64,000 bases of DNA from Rhizobium sp. BK399 (GCF_014194695.1 NZ_JACIAH010000010.1:84827-148826), one strand, 5' to 3'; counted from the stretch's first letter, positions 43,782 to 52,567 are shown. Made by a program: numbers and translations. Notes: a model not told the origin generated them from the letters alone.

Positions 43782-44605
43782 TGAGCGCTCACGGCAAAGA
43801 GAAGCGCCAGACAACGGCATCCATCCGAGCAATGAAGGGCAAGGACCGCGTCGTCTGCCTGACGGCATACACGACACCGATTGCACGGCTGCTTGATCCC
43901 CATTGCGACCTTCTGCTGGTCGGGGATTCCCTCGGCATGGTCCTTTATGGCATGGAGACGACCGTTGGCGTGACCCTCGACATGATGGCCGCGCATGGCC
44001 GCGCGGTCATGCGTGGCGTCTCGCATGCCTGCGTCATTGTCGACCTGCCGTTCGGCAGCTACCAGGAATCGAAGGAGCAGGCCTTTCGCAGCGCCGTCAG
44101 GCTGATGCAGGAGACCGGCTGCGATGGCGTCAAGCTCGAGGGCGGCGAGGAGATGGCCGAAACGGTCGCCTTCCTCACGGCGAGGGGCGTGCCGGTCTTC
44201 GGTCATGTCGGGCTCATGCCGCAACTGGTCAATACAGCCGGCGGATTCCGCTCGCTCGGTCATTCGGACGAAGAGGCTGCAAAGATCCACCGCGATGCCG
44301 AGGCGGTCGCGAAGGCCGGCGCCTTCGCTGTTGTCGTGGAGGGCACCGTCGAGCCCGTTGCCCGGCAGATTACCGCCAGCCTGATGGTACCGACCATCGG
44401 TATTGGTGCGTCGCCAGCCTGCGACGGCCAGGTTCTGGTGTCGGATGACATGCTGGGGCTGTTCAATGATTTCAAGCCACGGTTCGTCAAGCGCTTCGCC
44501 GATCTGAGCCCGCTTGTCTCACAGGCCGTCCGGGATTATGCCGAGGAGGTCCGTAACGGGCAGTTCCCCGCCAAGGAACATACATTCCAGCCCAGGCAGC
44601 GCTAG
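43781..44605 (+). CDS. panB: Ketopantoate hydroxymethyltransferase
   Basis: 274 aa from GTG 43781. It transfers a hydroxymethyl group from methylene-tetrahydrofolate to 2-oxoisovalerate. Metal and substrate motifs: CLTAYTTPIARLLDPHCDLL, LVGDSLGMVLYGMETTVGVT, DLPFGSYQESKEQA, GVKLEGGEEMAETV, GHVGLMPQ, AVVVEGTVEPVARQ and PTIGIGASPACDGQVLVSDD. It lies directly downstream of panC with one base overlap. No panD is in the window. Confidence 0.97.
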   Translation: MSAHGKEKRQTTASIRAMKGKDRVVCLTAYTTPIARLLDPHCDLLLVGDSLGMVLYGMETTVGVTLDMMAAHGRAVMRGVSHACVIVDLPFGSYQESKEQAFRSAVRLMQETGCDGVKLEGGEEMAETVAFLTARGVPVFGHVGLMPQLVNTAGGFRSLGHSDEEAAKIHRDAEAVAKAGAFAVVVEGTVEPVARQITASLMVPTIGIGASPACDGQVLVSDDMLGLFNDFKPRFVKRFADLSPLVSQAVRDYAEEVRNGQFPAKEHTFQPRQR

Positions 44606-44697
44606 CATCGGCGCTCTCCGGTTGCGGTTGACAGGCCGCAGTTGAGGGCGCTTTGGACCGTCCGAGTGCCCGAGGGCAAAGCCGGCCGTCCCATGCG

Positions 44698-45927
44698 TTA
44701 CGGTGCGTCCGGACGCTGTGATCGGGCGAGCCAGTCGGTGATGCCGCGCGCTGCGGCGCGGCCGGTGGCAAAACAGGCTGTCAGCAGGTAACCACCTGTC
44801 GGCGCCTCCCAGTCGATCATTTCTCCTGCCACAAAGAGCCCGGGCATGGCCCGCAGCATGTAGTTCGGGTCGATGCCGGCCCAGTCGATGCCACCTGCCG
44901 ATGAGATCGCCTCGGCTATGGGACGCGGCCTCAAAACGGGAATGGGCAAGGCCTTGATCAGTCTTGCCAGTCGATCCGGATCGTTGAGTTCTCCGCTGAG
45001 GGCAAGCTCACGAACCAGGGCGGCCTTCACTCCGTCGATACCCGCGCCTTTGCGCAGGCGATTGGAAAGGCTCGCCTTGGCATCCTGCTTGCTGAGGTCC
45101 CGTGCAATCCGGTCGCCGGAACGGCCCGGCACCAGATCGATGACGAGCGAAGCCGGTTCGCCGCGTGACAACCTGTCCCGCAATGCTGCTGCATGGGCGT
45201 AAACGAGGCTCCCCTCGATGCCACGCTGGCTGATGACGAATTCGCCGGGTAGGGTGCCTGCCTGCGAGGTTGCCGTGACGGATTTGACGGGCGCGCCGGA
45301 AAAGCGTTGGCGCAAGATGTCGCTCCAGTCGACGTCGAAGCCGCAGTTGGCAGGACGGAAGCCATTGACGGTGATGCCTTGCTCGCGCAGCCACGGAGCC
45401 CATGTTCCGTCCGACCCGAGACGCGGCCAGCTCATGCCGCCGAGTGCGAGCAGCGCGGCATCGGGACGAACGACCCTGGTGTCGTCAGGCGATGCGATCA
45501 GATAGCCACCGTCGGAAAAACCCATCCAGCGATGCCGCGTCCGGATACGAACGCCTGCTGCCTCAAGCTGCCGCAGCCAGGCCCGCAGGAGCGGTGAGGC
45601 CTTCATGACGACAGGGAAGACACGTCCGGAGGATCCGATAAAGGTTTCGGTCCCAAGCGCCGCCGCCCAGGCCCTCACGTCGGATGGCATGAAGGCGTCA
45701 AGCGCGTCCCGCAACCGGAAATTCGACGGGCCGAAGCGCCGGGTAAAATCAGTATAGTCTTCGGAATGCGTGATGTTTAGCCCGGATTTCCCGGCGAGCA
45801 GGAATTTCCTCGCTACCGTCGGCATGGCTTCATAAACCGTAACGGCGTGACCGTTTGCCGCCAGGCTTTCCGCGGCCATCAGTCCTGCCGGGCCGCCGCC
45901 AAGTATTGCAATGTCCTTTTTGACCAT
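44698..45927 (-). CDS. HI0933/BaiN-type FAD-dependent flavoprotein
   Basis: 409 aa from ATG 45927. N-terminal FAD Rossmann motif IAILGGGPAGLMAAESLA, GKSGLNITHSEDYTDFTRRF (the conserved GRCN-like region with Gly-Lys-Ser), and a C-terminal AGEMIDWEAPTGGYLLTACF. Members are NAD(P)/FAD-dependent oxidoreductases of mostly unknown role; the subgroup TIGR03862 fits by length and motif. It is convergent with panB and not part of an operon. Confidence 0.9.
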   Translation of the reverse strand: MVKKDIAILGGGPAGLMAAESLAANGHAVTVYEAMPTVARKFLLAGKSGLNITHSEDYTDFTRRFGPSNFRLRDALDAFMPSDVRAWAAALGTETFIGSSGRVFPVVMKASPLLRAWLRQLEAAGVRIRTRHRWMGFSDGGYLIASPDDTRVVRPDAALLALGGMSWPRLGSDGTWAPWLREQGITVNGFRPANCGFDVDWSDILRQRFSGAPVKSVTATSQAGTLPGEFVISQRGIEGSLVYAHAAALRDRLSRGEPASLVIDLVPGRSGDRIARDLSKQDAKASLSNRLRKGAGIDGVKAALVRELALSGELNDPDRLARLIKALPIPVLRPRPIAEAISSAGGIDWAGIDPNYMLRAMPGLFVAGEMIDWEAPTGGYLLTACFATGRAAARGITDWLARSQRPDAP

Positions 45928-46091
45928 GAAACGGTGCTTAGGCTTTCGAGCGAAAGTCCTCAATACCGGGCTGAATGGAAACTGCAAGGTTTCCTGTGTT
46001 GGGCAGGGGGGAAGCGGTCGGGGTCATGCGCAATAGCGTGCCGATCGCCCGTGTGCGACAGCCGACGGGCGATTGGCCGTCGTCTCTAGTA

Positions 46092-46292
46092 TCAGTCCAC
46101 GATGCGCGGTTTGAATTTCGGTGGGCATGGCTTTTCAGCTTCCTTCATTGCCTCGTCGTGGTACCAGCAGCTGTCATAGACGGAAGGCTCTATCTGGCTC
46201 TCAAGATCAATAGACTTGCGCGGCTCCGCCGTGAAACGCTTTCCCGGGAAAGCGTAGATCGTCGCTGTCTCGTGATGCACACCAATGGCCAT
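46092..46292 (-). CDS. DUF2735 protein divergent from glnII
   Basis: 66 aa. It begins MAIGVHHETATIYAFPGKRF and carries SCWYHDEAMKEAEKP, both features of DUF2735. In many rhizobia this short gene sits divergently next to glnII, as here, with a 462-bp gap to the glnII start. Its function is unknown; a link to nitrogen control is suggested only by position. Confidence 0.82.
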   Translation of the reverse strand: MAIGVHHETATIYAFPGKRFTAEPRKSIDLESQIEPSVYDSCWYHDEAMKEAEKPCPPKFKPRIVD

Positions 46293-46651
46293 TTCCTGCC
46301 TCCTTGCTCATCCACTTCCGTCGTCTCAAGATCGATATAGCATAGATGCACAGGAAATGCGCGATATGATTGAAAATAAGGCAATATTTGTTGGAATAAT
46401 GTGCATTGAGATCTGCTGGTCTTTGTATCAGTTTTTCGTCGAGTAAATTAAATGGGCAATTGCCTAATTGTTGTGCGGTGCCGGTGTGTTGCCAAATATC
46501 CGCCCTGACGAAGGATTTTCCAACGACGCCACCGATCGACAGGGGTAGGGATGTCTTTCTCCCACTAACTGATTGAGTCCGCTATCAGTTCCGTGGGGAT
46601 CTACCGCCAAGACGAAAAATTGGGCGCCGATCCCCGCGGGACGAACTCAAA

Positions 46652-46668
46652 CTGGCACGCTACGTGCA
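46652..46668 (+). promoter_or_regulatory. Sigma-54 promoter of glnII
   Basis: CTGGCACGCTACGTGCA matches the -24/-12 consensus TGGCACG-N4-TTGCA with one mismatch. The invariant GG (46654-46655) and GC (46666-46667) are exactly ten bases apart. It lies 86 bp upstream of the glnII ATG, in the 462-bp gap to DUF2735. Type II glutamine synthetase genes in rhizobia are NtrC/RpoN controlled. No perfect NtrC palindrome was found by eye in that gap. Confidence 0.88.
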
Positions 46669-46754
46669 TGATAGGTGGCATCCCTTCGCGGGCGGCCTTT
46701 CTGCGGCCGTTTGCTTGAGGATTTGCTCACGGTTCATGTTTGAGAGACTCGCAA

Positions 46755-47795
46755 ATGACAAAGTATAAGCTCGAGTACATCTGGCTCGATGGGTACACCC
46801 CGGTACCAAACCTGCGCGGCAAGACGCAGATCAAGGAATTCGACGCTTTCCCGACGCTCGAGCAGCTTCCGCTCTGGGGCTTTGACGGTTCCTCCACGAT
46901 GCAGGCCGAAGGCCGCAGCTCTGACTGCGTGTTGAAGCCTGTCGCGCTGTATCCGGATCCGGCCCGTGCGAACGGTGTGCTCGTCATGTGCGAAGTCATG
47001 ATGCCCGATGGCCTTACGCCACATCCGTCCAACAGCCGCGCAACCATTCTTGACGACGAAGACGCCTGGTTCGGCTTCGAGCAGGAATACTTCTTCTACG
47101 AGAATGGCCGTCCGCTCGGCTTCCCGGAAACCGGATATCCGGCTCCGCAGGGTCCGTACTACACGGGTGTTGGCTACAAAAACGTCGGCTCGATCGCCCG
47201 CGAAATCGTTGAAGAACATCTCGACCTCTGCCTCGCCGCAGGCATCAACCACGAAGGCATCAACGCCGAGGTGGCAAAGGGCCAGTGGGAGTTCCAGATT
47301 TTTGGCAAGGGTTCTAAGAAAGCCGCCGACCAGATCTGGATGGCGCGCTATCTGCTTCTGCGCCTCTGCGAAAAGTATGGCATCGACATCGAGTTCCATT
47401 GCAAGCCGCTCGGCGATACCGACTGGAACGGCTCGGGCATGCACTGCAACTTCTCGACCAAGTTCATGCGCGAAGTTGGCGGCAAGGCCTATTTCGAAGC
47501 ACTCATGGCTCAGTTCGATAAGAACCTCCAGGATCACATTGATGTCTACGGTCCGGACAACCACCTGCGCCTGACCGGCAAGCACGAGACTGCCCCGTGG
47601 AACAAGTTCTCCTACGGCGTTGCTGATCGTGGCGCGTCAATCCGTGTTCCGCACTCCTTTGTCAAGAACGACTACCGCGGTTACCTCGAAGATCGTCGCC
47701 CCAACTCCCAGGGCTGCCCTTACCAGATCGCCTCGCAGGTTCTGAAGACGATCTCGGAAGTTCCGACCACCGGTTACGCGGCCGCGGCTGCCTGA
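46755..47795 (+). CDS. glnII: Glutamine synthetase type II
   Basis: 346 aa from ATG 46755 (MTKYKLEYIW). It makes glutamine from glutamate, ammonia and ATP; octameric eukaryote-like GSII. Motifs: LWGFDGSSTMQAEGRSSD, WFGFEQEYFFY (metal Glu), GINHEGINAEVAKGQWEFQI, DWNGSGMHCNFSTKFMRE, NHLRLTGKHETAPWNKFSY and DRGASIRVPHSF. It lacks the adenylylation loop of type I enzymes. Rhizobia carry it in addition to glnA. The sigma-54 promoter at 46652 indicates induction under nitrogen limitation. A hairpin follows the stop. Confidence 0.98.
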   Translation: MTKYKLEYIWLDGYTPVPNLRGKTQIKEFDAFPTLEQLPLWGFDGSSTMQAEGRSSDCVLKPVALYPDPARANGVLVMCEVMMPDGLTPHPSNSRATILDDEDAWFGFEQEYFFYENGRPLGFPETGYPAPQGPYYTGVGYKNVGSIAREIVEEHLDLCLAAGINHEGINAEVAKGQWEFQIFGKGSKKAADQIWMARYLLLRLCEKYGIDIEFHCKPLGDTDWNGSGMHCNFSTKFMREVGGKAYFEALMAQFDKNLQDHIDVYGPDNHLRLTGKHETAPWNKFSYGVADRGASIRVPHSFVKNDYRGYLEDRRPNSQGCPYQIASQVLKTISEVPTTGYAAAAA

Positions 47796-47819
47796 TCGGG
47801 CCGTCATTATTCGATATCA

Positions 47820-47845
47820 GTGGCGCCGATCTCGACTGGCGCCAC
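47820..47845 (+). terminator. Possible terminator after glnII
   Basis: Perfect 8-bp stem GTGGCGCC/GGCGCCAC with a 10-base loop, followed by GTTCTTCTGG. It begins 24 bp after the glnII stop. The T-run is interrupted. Confidence 0.5.
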
Positions 47846-48020
47846 GTTCTTCTGGAGCGTACGTTCGACAACGGATTCGTTCTCTGGAAGGCGGCTTTTT
47901 GACGTGGTCGCTTGCTTGCATCATCCACCGGTTGAAATATTCAACCTGACACGCATAATCCTTTGCGTTGGCAGTGATTACCCTTATAGTTGAGGTAGAT
48001 CCCCCAATCGCGAGTTGCCC

Positions 48021-49967
48021 GTGACAGGCAAAAAGAGCCGATTTCTCCGTCTACTTGGTACGCCCGCGTTATTCGCAGATGGCAATGAGATCGTCTTGCC
48101 TGAAAAGGCCTATGCGCTTCTCGTCTTTCTCGTGACTGCTCCCCAGTTTGCGATGGATCGTGAGGTTCTGCGCTCCATTCTCTGGCAGTCGGACCAGTCG
48201 AAGCAGCGCGCCGGCAGCTTGCGCCAGCTTCTTGCCCGCATTGATCGCGGGGTTCCTGAGGAAGTGCCGCGGCTTTTGAAGGCGACCAACACCCATGTGT
48301 TCTTCAATCACGAGGATTGGGCAGCCGACGTCCTGATGCTCAGCAACATGGCCGCGCCCTTGCCTCGGTCTGCGTGGGACCTGTTTCGCGGTGACTTGCT
48401 CGAAGGATTCAAGGCGCCGACGATGGAGGCCGAAGAGAGGGTTGTCGTCGAGCGACAACGCGTGGAGCAGCGCCGTGAAGCCCATATCGTCGCCCTTCTC
48501 GACGCGCCGGAAAAACTGACGTCCGACGATATCCTTCTGCTCGCCGGTCTGCTCATCGATGCTGATCCCGCAAACGAGATCGCTTGCCGGGCGTTGATGC
48601 AAATGCATTCGCAGGCCGGAGACGTGGCCGCCGCGCGCCAGGCTTACTCGCGTTGCCGCAGTGAACTCAAAAGCGAATACGGTGCTGAGCCGGATGCCGC
48701 GACCCAGGTCCTGGCTCATGAACTCGGGATCATCGTTCCGGCCGGGCTTGCCGGGCAGGCCGCCCCGACTGCGGCAAGTATCACTTTGGATCCCCTTGGT
48801 CAGCCGCGAGTCCTGATATTGCCGCCGGATACGATCCTGTCAGATCCGGTGCTGCAGCGTGTCGGTCGCGCGCTTCTTGAAGAGGTGACGATCGGATTGA
48901 GCCAGCAGCGTGGCTTCAAGGTGATCGCTGCCCATACCAGTCTCGAAATCGTCAACCGCAGCGTGACCGGAGCGCTGTCAGCTCCGACGCCACCCGAACT
49001 CAGGTTCGACTACACGGTCTACGTCACCATTCATGGCCGCGAGGACGACATCTATGCAACCTGCCGGCTGACGAAAACCTCGACCGCCGAGGTGCTGTGG
49101 GCGATCGACCTGCCGCTTGCCATCCAGAAGGTCAACCAATCGTTCGGCCAGCTCGCCCGGCGTATCGTGATGACGCTGGCCGATACGATCGAGCGGCGCG
49201 AGCTGCTGGACATGACCCATGACGTCAATCCGTCGGCCTATCGCCTTTATCTCGAAGGAAAGCGGCTGGTCTCGAAGACCGACCTGCAGCATCTGCGCCA
49301 GGCGAGAAAATGGTTCAAGTCGGCGCTTGCGCGTCACGACAGGTTCTCCTCTGCAAATGCCGGCATGGCGCGCGTGCTGGGAATGGAGTGGCTCGTCCGG
49401 GGAATGAAGGACACGCAGTTGCTGGAGGAGGCGGATCGTTTTGCGTGGCTTGCCCGTGACAACGATCCGAACAGCGGGCGGGCGATGCGTGAGCTCGGCT
49501 TTGTCGCCCTCTATCGCCGGCGCTTCGGCGACAGCCTGGATTTCTTTGCCGAAGCACAGATGCTCAACCCCAACGATGCCGATATCCTGGCTGACCACGC
49601 GGACGCGCTCTTGCATGACGGGCAGAGCGACCGGGCGCTCGAACTCAGCCTGGCAGCGCTCAAGCTCAATCCTCTGCCGCCCGATTACTACTACTGGAAC
49701 CTCGGCGGGATCCATTTCGTGCAGGAAAACTACGCCAAGGCCATCGAGGTTCTGGATCGCGTCAAGGATCGTCCGGCAACGTCTCGCCTCCTTGCCGCGG
49801 CCCATGCAAAGAACGGTGACCGCAGGGCTGCGTCGCGATACGCCTCGATCGTGCTCGAGAATTTTCCCGATTTCCGCACCGACGACGTGTGGCAATTCGT
49901 GCCTGACCGCAATCCTGACGACACGCGCCAGCTGATTGACGGCCTGCGCATGGCCGGATTGTCCTGA
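48021..49967 (+). CDS. BTAD/TPR transcriptional regulator of the YcaO-TfuA cluster
   Basis: 648 aa from GTG 48021; TTG 48015 is an alternative. Residues ~5-85 form the winged-helix part (FLRLLGTPALFADGNEIVLP, YALLVFLVTAPQ, GSLRQLLARID). Residues ~110-235 form the bacterial transcriptional activator domain (WDLFRGDLLEGF, LLIDADPANEIACRALMQMH, AYSRCRSELKSEYGAEPDAA). A TolB-like middle (PRVLILPPDTILSDPVLQRV, FDYTVYVTIHGREDDIYATC) follows, then TPR repeats (~400-640; LYLEGKRLVSKTDLQH, DILADHADALLHDGQSDRAL). It stands upstream of, and in the same direction as, the peptide, YcaO and TfuA genes, and is the likely pathway-specific activator. The gap of 124 bp downstream can hold its target promoter. 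Confidence 0.85.
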   Translation: MTGKKSRFLRLLGTPALFADGNEIVLPEKAYALLVFLVTAPQFAMDREVLRSILWQSDQSKQRAGSLRQLLARIDRGVPEEVPRLLKATNTHVFFNHEDWAADVLMLSNMAAPLPRSAWDLFRGDLLEGFKAPTMEAEERVVVERQRVEQRREAHIVALLDAPEKLTSDDILLLAGLLIDADPANEIACRALMQMHSQAGDVAAARQAYSRCRSELKSEYGAEPDAATQVLAHELGIIVPAGLAGQAAPTAASITLDPLGQPRVLILPPDTILSDPVLQRVGRALLEEVTIGLSQQRGFKVIAAHTSLEIVNRSVTGALSAPTPPELRFDYTVYVTIHGREDDIYATCRLTKTSTAEVLWAIDLPLAIQKVNQSFGQLARRIVMTLADTIERRELLDMTHDVNPSAYRLYLEGKRLVSKTDLQHLRQARKWFKSALARHDRFSSANAGMARVLGMEWLVRGMKDTQLLEEADRFAWLARDNDPNSGRAMRELGFVALYRRRFGDSLDFFAEAQMLNPNDADILADHADALLHDGQSDRALELSLAALKLNPLPPDYYYWNLGGIHFVQENYAKAIEVLDRVKDRPATSRLLAAAHAKNGDRRAASRYASIVLENFPDFRTDDVWQFVPDRNPDDTRQLIDGLRMAGLS

Positions 49968-50091
49968 AGCGTTACACGTTCCGCCTTTTGGGCTGGTTTC
50001 TTGTGCTGAGTGCGGTCACGCCGAAATAACGCCTGTCGAGGCATGTTCTCTCCTGTCTGCAGCACCCAGCTGCCCAACCAGGAGAAACCCG

Positions 50092-50223
50092 ATGACGACG
50101 ACCCAGATCAAGCCCGTTGCAGTCCGCCTGTCCGCAGCCGCCCAGGCCGTTCTCAAGCAGGAATGCGTCCAGCTCGACACGAACGCCACGGCGAACATCG
50201 TTCACGCCCTGAAGTTTCGTTGA
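50092..50223 (+). CDS. Candidate RiPP precursor peptide (43 aa)
   Basis: ATG at 50092 follows AGGAGAAACCCG, a strong ribosome binding site. The peptide reads MTTTQIKPVAVRLSAAAQAV, then LKQECVQLDTNATANIVH and ends ALKFR. It has one Cys, five Thr and one Ser. It ends 11 bp before the YcaO gene (start 50235) and follows the BTAD regulator, where a RiPP precursor is expected. The N-terminal half could be a helical leader and the C-terminal half (from about Glu24) a core. It shows no similarity to the trifolitoxin precursor that I can see. Too short for default gene callers. Function inferred from context only. Confidence 0.62.
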   Translation: MTTTQIKPVAVRLSAAAQAVLKQECVQLDTNATANIVHALKFR

Positions 50224-50234
50224 GGAACATGCGA

Positions 50235-51488
50235 ATGTCTGTTCAGACGGAACTGGAGCGTTTGGCTCGCGATCTCAGCCTGTCGTCGACCGGCATCAAC
50301 AGCTATCACGACCGCTTAATGACGCCTGGACAGACATTCGCGGCGATCAAGCCGTATTTCAAGGAGCTCGGCATCACACGCGTCGGGCTGCTGACGGCTC
50401 TCGATCTGCTCGAAATTCCCGTGGCTTTCGCCACGCGGCCGAACAGCTACACGCTTTCTGTTTTTCAGGGCAAGGGGATCGATGAAGAGGCTGCCATGAC
50501 TTCCGCCGCTATGGAGGCAGTCGAGACCCGCGTTGCGGAAATTCCGCCAGGCGCGCCTGTCATCGCGACGCTCGAGGGCATGAAGGCCGAACGCGCGCCG
50601 ATGATCGATCTCGATTCTGTTGCCCGGTGTGTGCCTTCCGAAATCGGTGACCAGCCGCTCGCATGGAGTGAGGGTCTCGACATCATGTCCGATCGCCCGG
50701 TCTTCGTTCCCTGGCCCCTGGTCGGCCTCGACCACAGGGGAGCGAGGCCCTCTGGCTTTGAACAGTCGAGCGATGGTCTTGCCTCCGGCAACCGGCCCGC
50801 CGAAGCCGTCCTGCACGGCCTTTGTGAACTGGTCGAACGCGACGCGTGGGCGCTGACGCAGCTGCGGCCCTACGATCAGCTGCGCGGTGCCCGGATCGAT
50901 CCTGCCGCCTTCGGCGACACCGTTTTGAATATCATCGTCGACCGCATCGAGCGCGCTGGCATGCGCCTGCTGCTGCTGAACATGACGACCGATATCGGGG
51001 TTCCAAGCTTTCTTGCGGTGATCATCCCGGGAAATCTCGGGGAACGGGTTGACGCCCGCTGGACCCATGTATGTGGGGGATGTGGATGTCACCCCGATCC
51101 CATACGGGCAGCGTTGCGTGCCATCACCGAAGCCGCGCAAAGCCGCTTGACGGCGATTGCGGGAAGCCGAGACGACTTTTCTCCGCGCATCTACCAAAGA
51201 ATGGAGGATGGCGGCCCGATGCAGGATCTGGTCAATCTCTGCAATGAAAAGCCGGTCGCCGCCACATTCGGATCGGAGCAGCGGACAATCCAGGAAAACA
51301 TCAGTCACATTCTCGACCGACTGAAGGCAAGGGGCATCCAGCAGGTGGTGGCTGTCCCACTCGAGCATCGGCATTTGCCGGTCTCGGTCGTACGAGTCAT
51401 CGTCCCGGGGCTAGAGGTCGATGTCAGCGGAGAGTATATCCAGCTGGGGCTTCGCGCCGTCAGCGCCATGCAGGGAACTTTGCAATGA
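50235..51488 (+). CDS. YcaO-family ATP-dependent peptide-backbone modifying enzyme
   Basis: 417 aa from ATG 50235 (GAGGA eight bases upstream); ATG 50229 is also possible. YcaO enzymes activate backbone amides with ATP to make azolines, thioamides or amidines. The ATP/Mg motif is visible as HGLCELVERDAW (Glu198, Glu201, Arg202), and the second as ITEAAQSRLTAIAGSRDDF (Glu299, Gln302), with GCGCHPDPIRAALRAITEAA before it. No E1-like/ocin-ThiF partner and no dehydrogenase gene are near, and the C-terminus lacks a proline-rich PxPxP end. With TfuA as its neighbour, thioamide formation is the most likely chemistry. The stop overlaps the tfuA start by 4 bp. Confidence 0.93.
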   Translation: MSVQTELERLARDLSLSSTGINSYHDRLMTPGQTFAAIKPYFKELGITRVGLLTALDLLEIPVAFATRPNSYTLSVFQGKGIDEEAAMTSAAMEAVETRVAEIPPGAPVIATLEGMKAERAPMIDLDSVARCVPSEIGDQPLAWSEGLDIMSDRPVFVPWPLVGLDHRGARPSGFEQSSDGLASGNRPAEAVLHGLCELVERDAWALTQLRPYDQLRGARIDPAAFGDTVLNIIVDRIERAGMRLLLLNMTTDIGVPSFLAVIIPGNLGERVDARWTHVCGGCGCHPDPIRAALRAITEAAQSRLTAIAGSRDDFSPRIYQRMEDGGPMQDLVNLCNEKPVAATFGSEQRTIQENISHILDRLKARGIQQVVAVPLEHRHLPVSVVRVIVPGLEVDVSGEYIQLGLRAVSAMQGTLQ

Positions 51489-52231
51489 GAATCATTTTCG
51501 CGGGGCCCAGTTTCGGCGCTGACATCGACAGGCTGCGTGCGGAGAATCCCTCAGTGGTTTTCCGTGGACCGGCAGCGCGCGGCGACATCCTGCAAGCCGT
51601 CCAGGACGGCGCAAAAGCAATCGGGATTGTTGATGGCTTCTTCGGCGAGGTGCCGTCCGTATGGCACAAGGAAATCCTCTATGCCCTGCAGCACAATGTG
51701 ATCGTGGTTGGCGGCGCCAGCATGGGCGCGCTTCGCGCGGCCGAATGTGCCGACTTCGGGATGGTCGGCATCGGGTCGATCTACGACGATTATGAAAGCG
51801 GCACCTTGGTTGATGATGAGGCCGTCGCCCTCGTGCATGCACCCGCCGAGCTCGGCTGGCTGCCCCTTTCCATTCCCTGGGTGGACTTCGAACCGACGAT
51901 CACCCGGCTCTACCGGAATGGCGCGCTATCGCTTGCGGAGCAGAAGATGCTGTTTCTGGCCGGTCGCTCGCTGCATTTTTCCGAGCGAACCTATCCGAAG
52001 GCCGTCGAGGGTTGCAATTTTTCGACCGAGGGCCGGGCTAAGGAAATCCTGCGGGCGATTCGCGCAGGCAAGGTCGAGCGCAAGCGAAAGGATGCCGATC
52101 TCGTGCTGCAATATCTGCAGGACGTGGAATTTGTTGCGCAGAACCGTGACTGGGGCTTTGCTGCCACCTCTCACTGGGAGCATTTGCGTGCCGAAGTCAC
52201 GGGTGCTGTCACGCCTGTAACGCCCGAGTAA
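51485..52231 (+). CDS. TfuA-like protein
   Basis: 248 aa. The TfuA domain is well conserved: IIFAGPSFGADIDRLRAE, GAKAIGIVDGFFGEVPSVWH, KEILYALQHNVIVVGGASMG, ALRAAECADFGMVGIGSIYD and YESGTLVDDEAVALVHAPAE. TfuA was first named in the trifolitoxin cluster of Rhizobium. In thioamide RiPP pathways and in methanogen McrA modification it partners YcaO, probably delivering sulfur. The ATG overlaps the ycaO stop (ATGA), implying a stable complex or coordinated synthesis. Confidence 0.94.
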   Translation: MRIIFAGPSFGADIDRLRAENPSVVFRGPAARGDILQAVQDGAKAIGIVDGFFGEVPSVWHKEILYALQHNVIVVGGASMGALRAAECADFGMVGIGSIYDDYESGTLVDDEAVALVHAPAELGWLPLSIPWVDFEPTITRLYRNGALSLAEQKMLFLAGRSLHFSERTYPKAVEGCNFSTEGRAKEILRAIRAGKVERKRKDADLVLQYLQDVEFVAQNRDWGFAATSHWEHLRAEVTGAVTPVTPE

Positions 52232-52279
52232 CGCCGCCTGTAAATGATGGGTCGTGTTGAAGCCCCGGAGGGCTCATCT

Positions 52280-52567
52280 ATGGAGAAGGCGGTGGCAATG
52301 AACATTCTGACAAGGGACGAAGGAACGGGGAAGGAGTACGCCAGAATTTTCCGGTTGCTGTCGGCCGCAAAAGATGAGGCCCATAAGCTCAAGCTGCAAA
52401 ATTTGATGCACTTGACGAACATGGCTCTTCTTCAGGTTGTCATTGACTGGGACGGGATTGATCCGGAGCGGGAGCTCGACGTCAATCTTGAGAAGCTGAT
52501 CGGCACAAAAACGCAGGTCGCGATGAAAGACGCAGCCGAAAACCTGGTGCTTCTCGACTGCCACTGA
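52280..52567 (+). CDS. Unknown protein downstream of tfuA (95 aa)
   Basis: The start is taken at ATG 52280, with GGAGGG seven bases upstream. Helical and soluble: NILTRDEGTGKEYARIFRLL, HKLKLQNLMHLTNMALLQVV, IDWDGIDPERELDV and KDAAENLVLLDCH. No membrane span and no signal peptide. It lies 48 bp after tfuA in the same direction, so it is probably the last gene of the RiPP operon. Possible roles are immunity, leader binding or a helper for YcaO. No family recognised. Confidence 0.62.
   Translation: MEKAVAMNILTRDEGTGKEYARIFRLLSAAKDEAHKLKLQNLMHLTNMALLQVVIDWDGIDPERELDVNLEKLIGTKTQVAMKDAAENLVLLDCH

Noticed and set aside
46455..46464. Palindrome GGCAATTGCC in the glnII promoter region as an NtrC site
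   Set aside because: It does not match the NtrC consensus TGCACC-N5-GGTGCA; only the sigma-54 element is convincing.
50010..50234. N-terminal extension of the YcaO ORF (75 codons)
   Set aside because: It overlaps the 43-aa ORF in another frame and lacks a ribosome binding site; the YcaO start at 50235 has GAGGA.
50092..52231. Naming the cluster as trifolitoxin
   Set aside because: The small ORF shows no similarity to the trifolitoxin precursor and the other tfx genes are absent.
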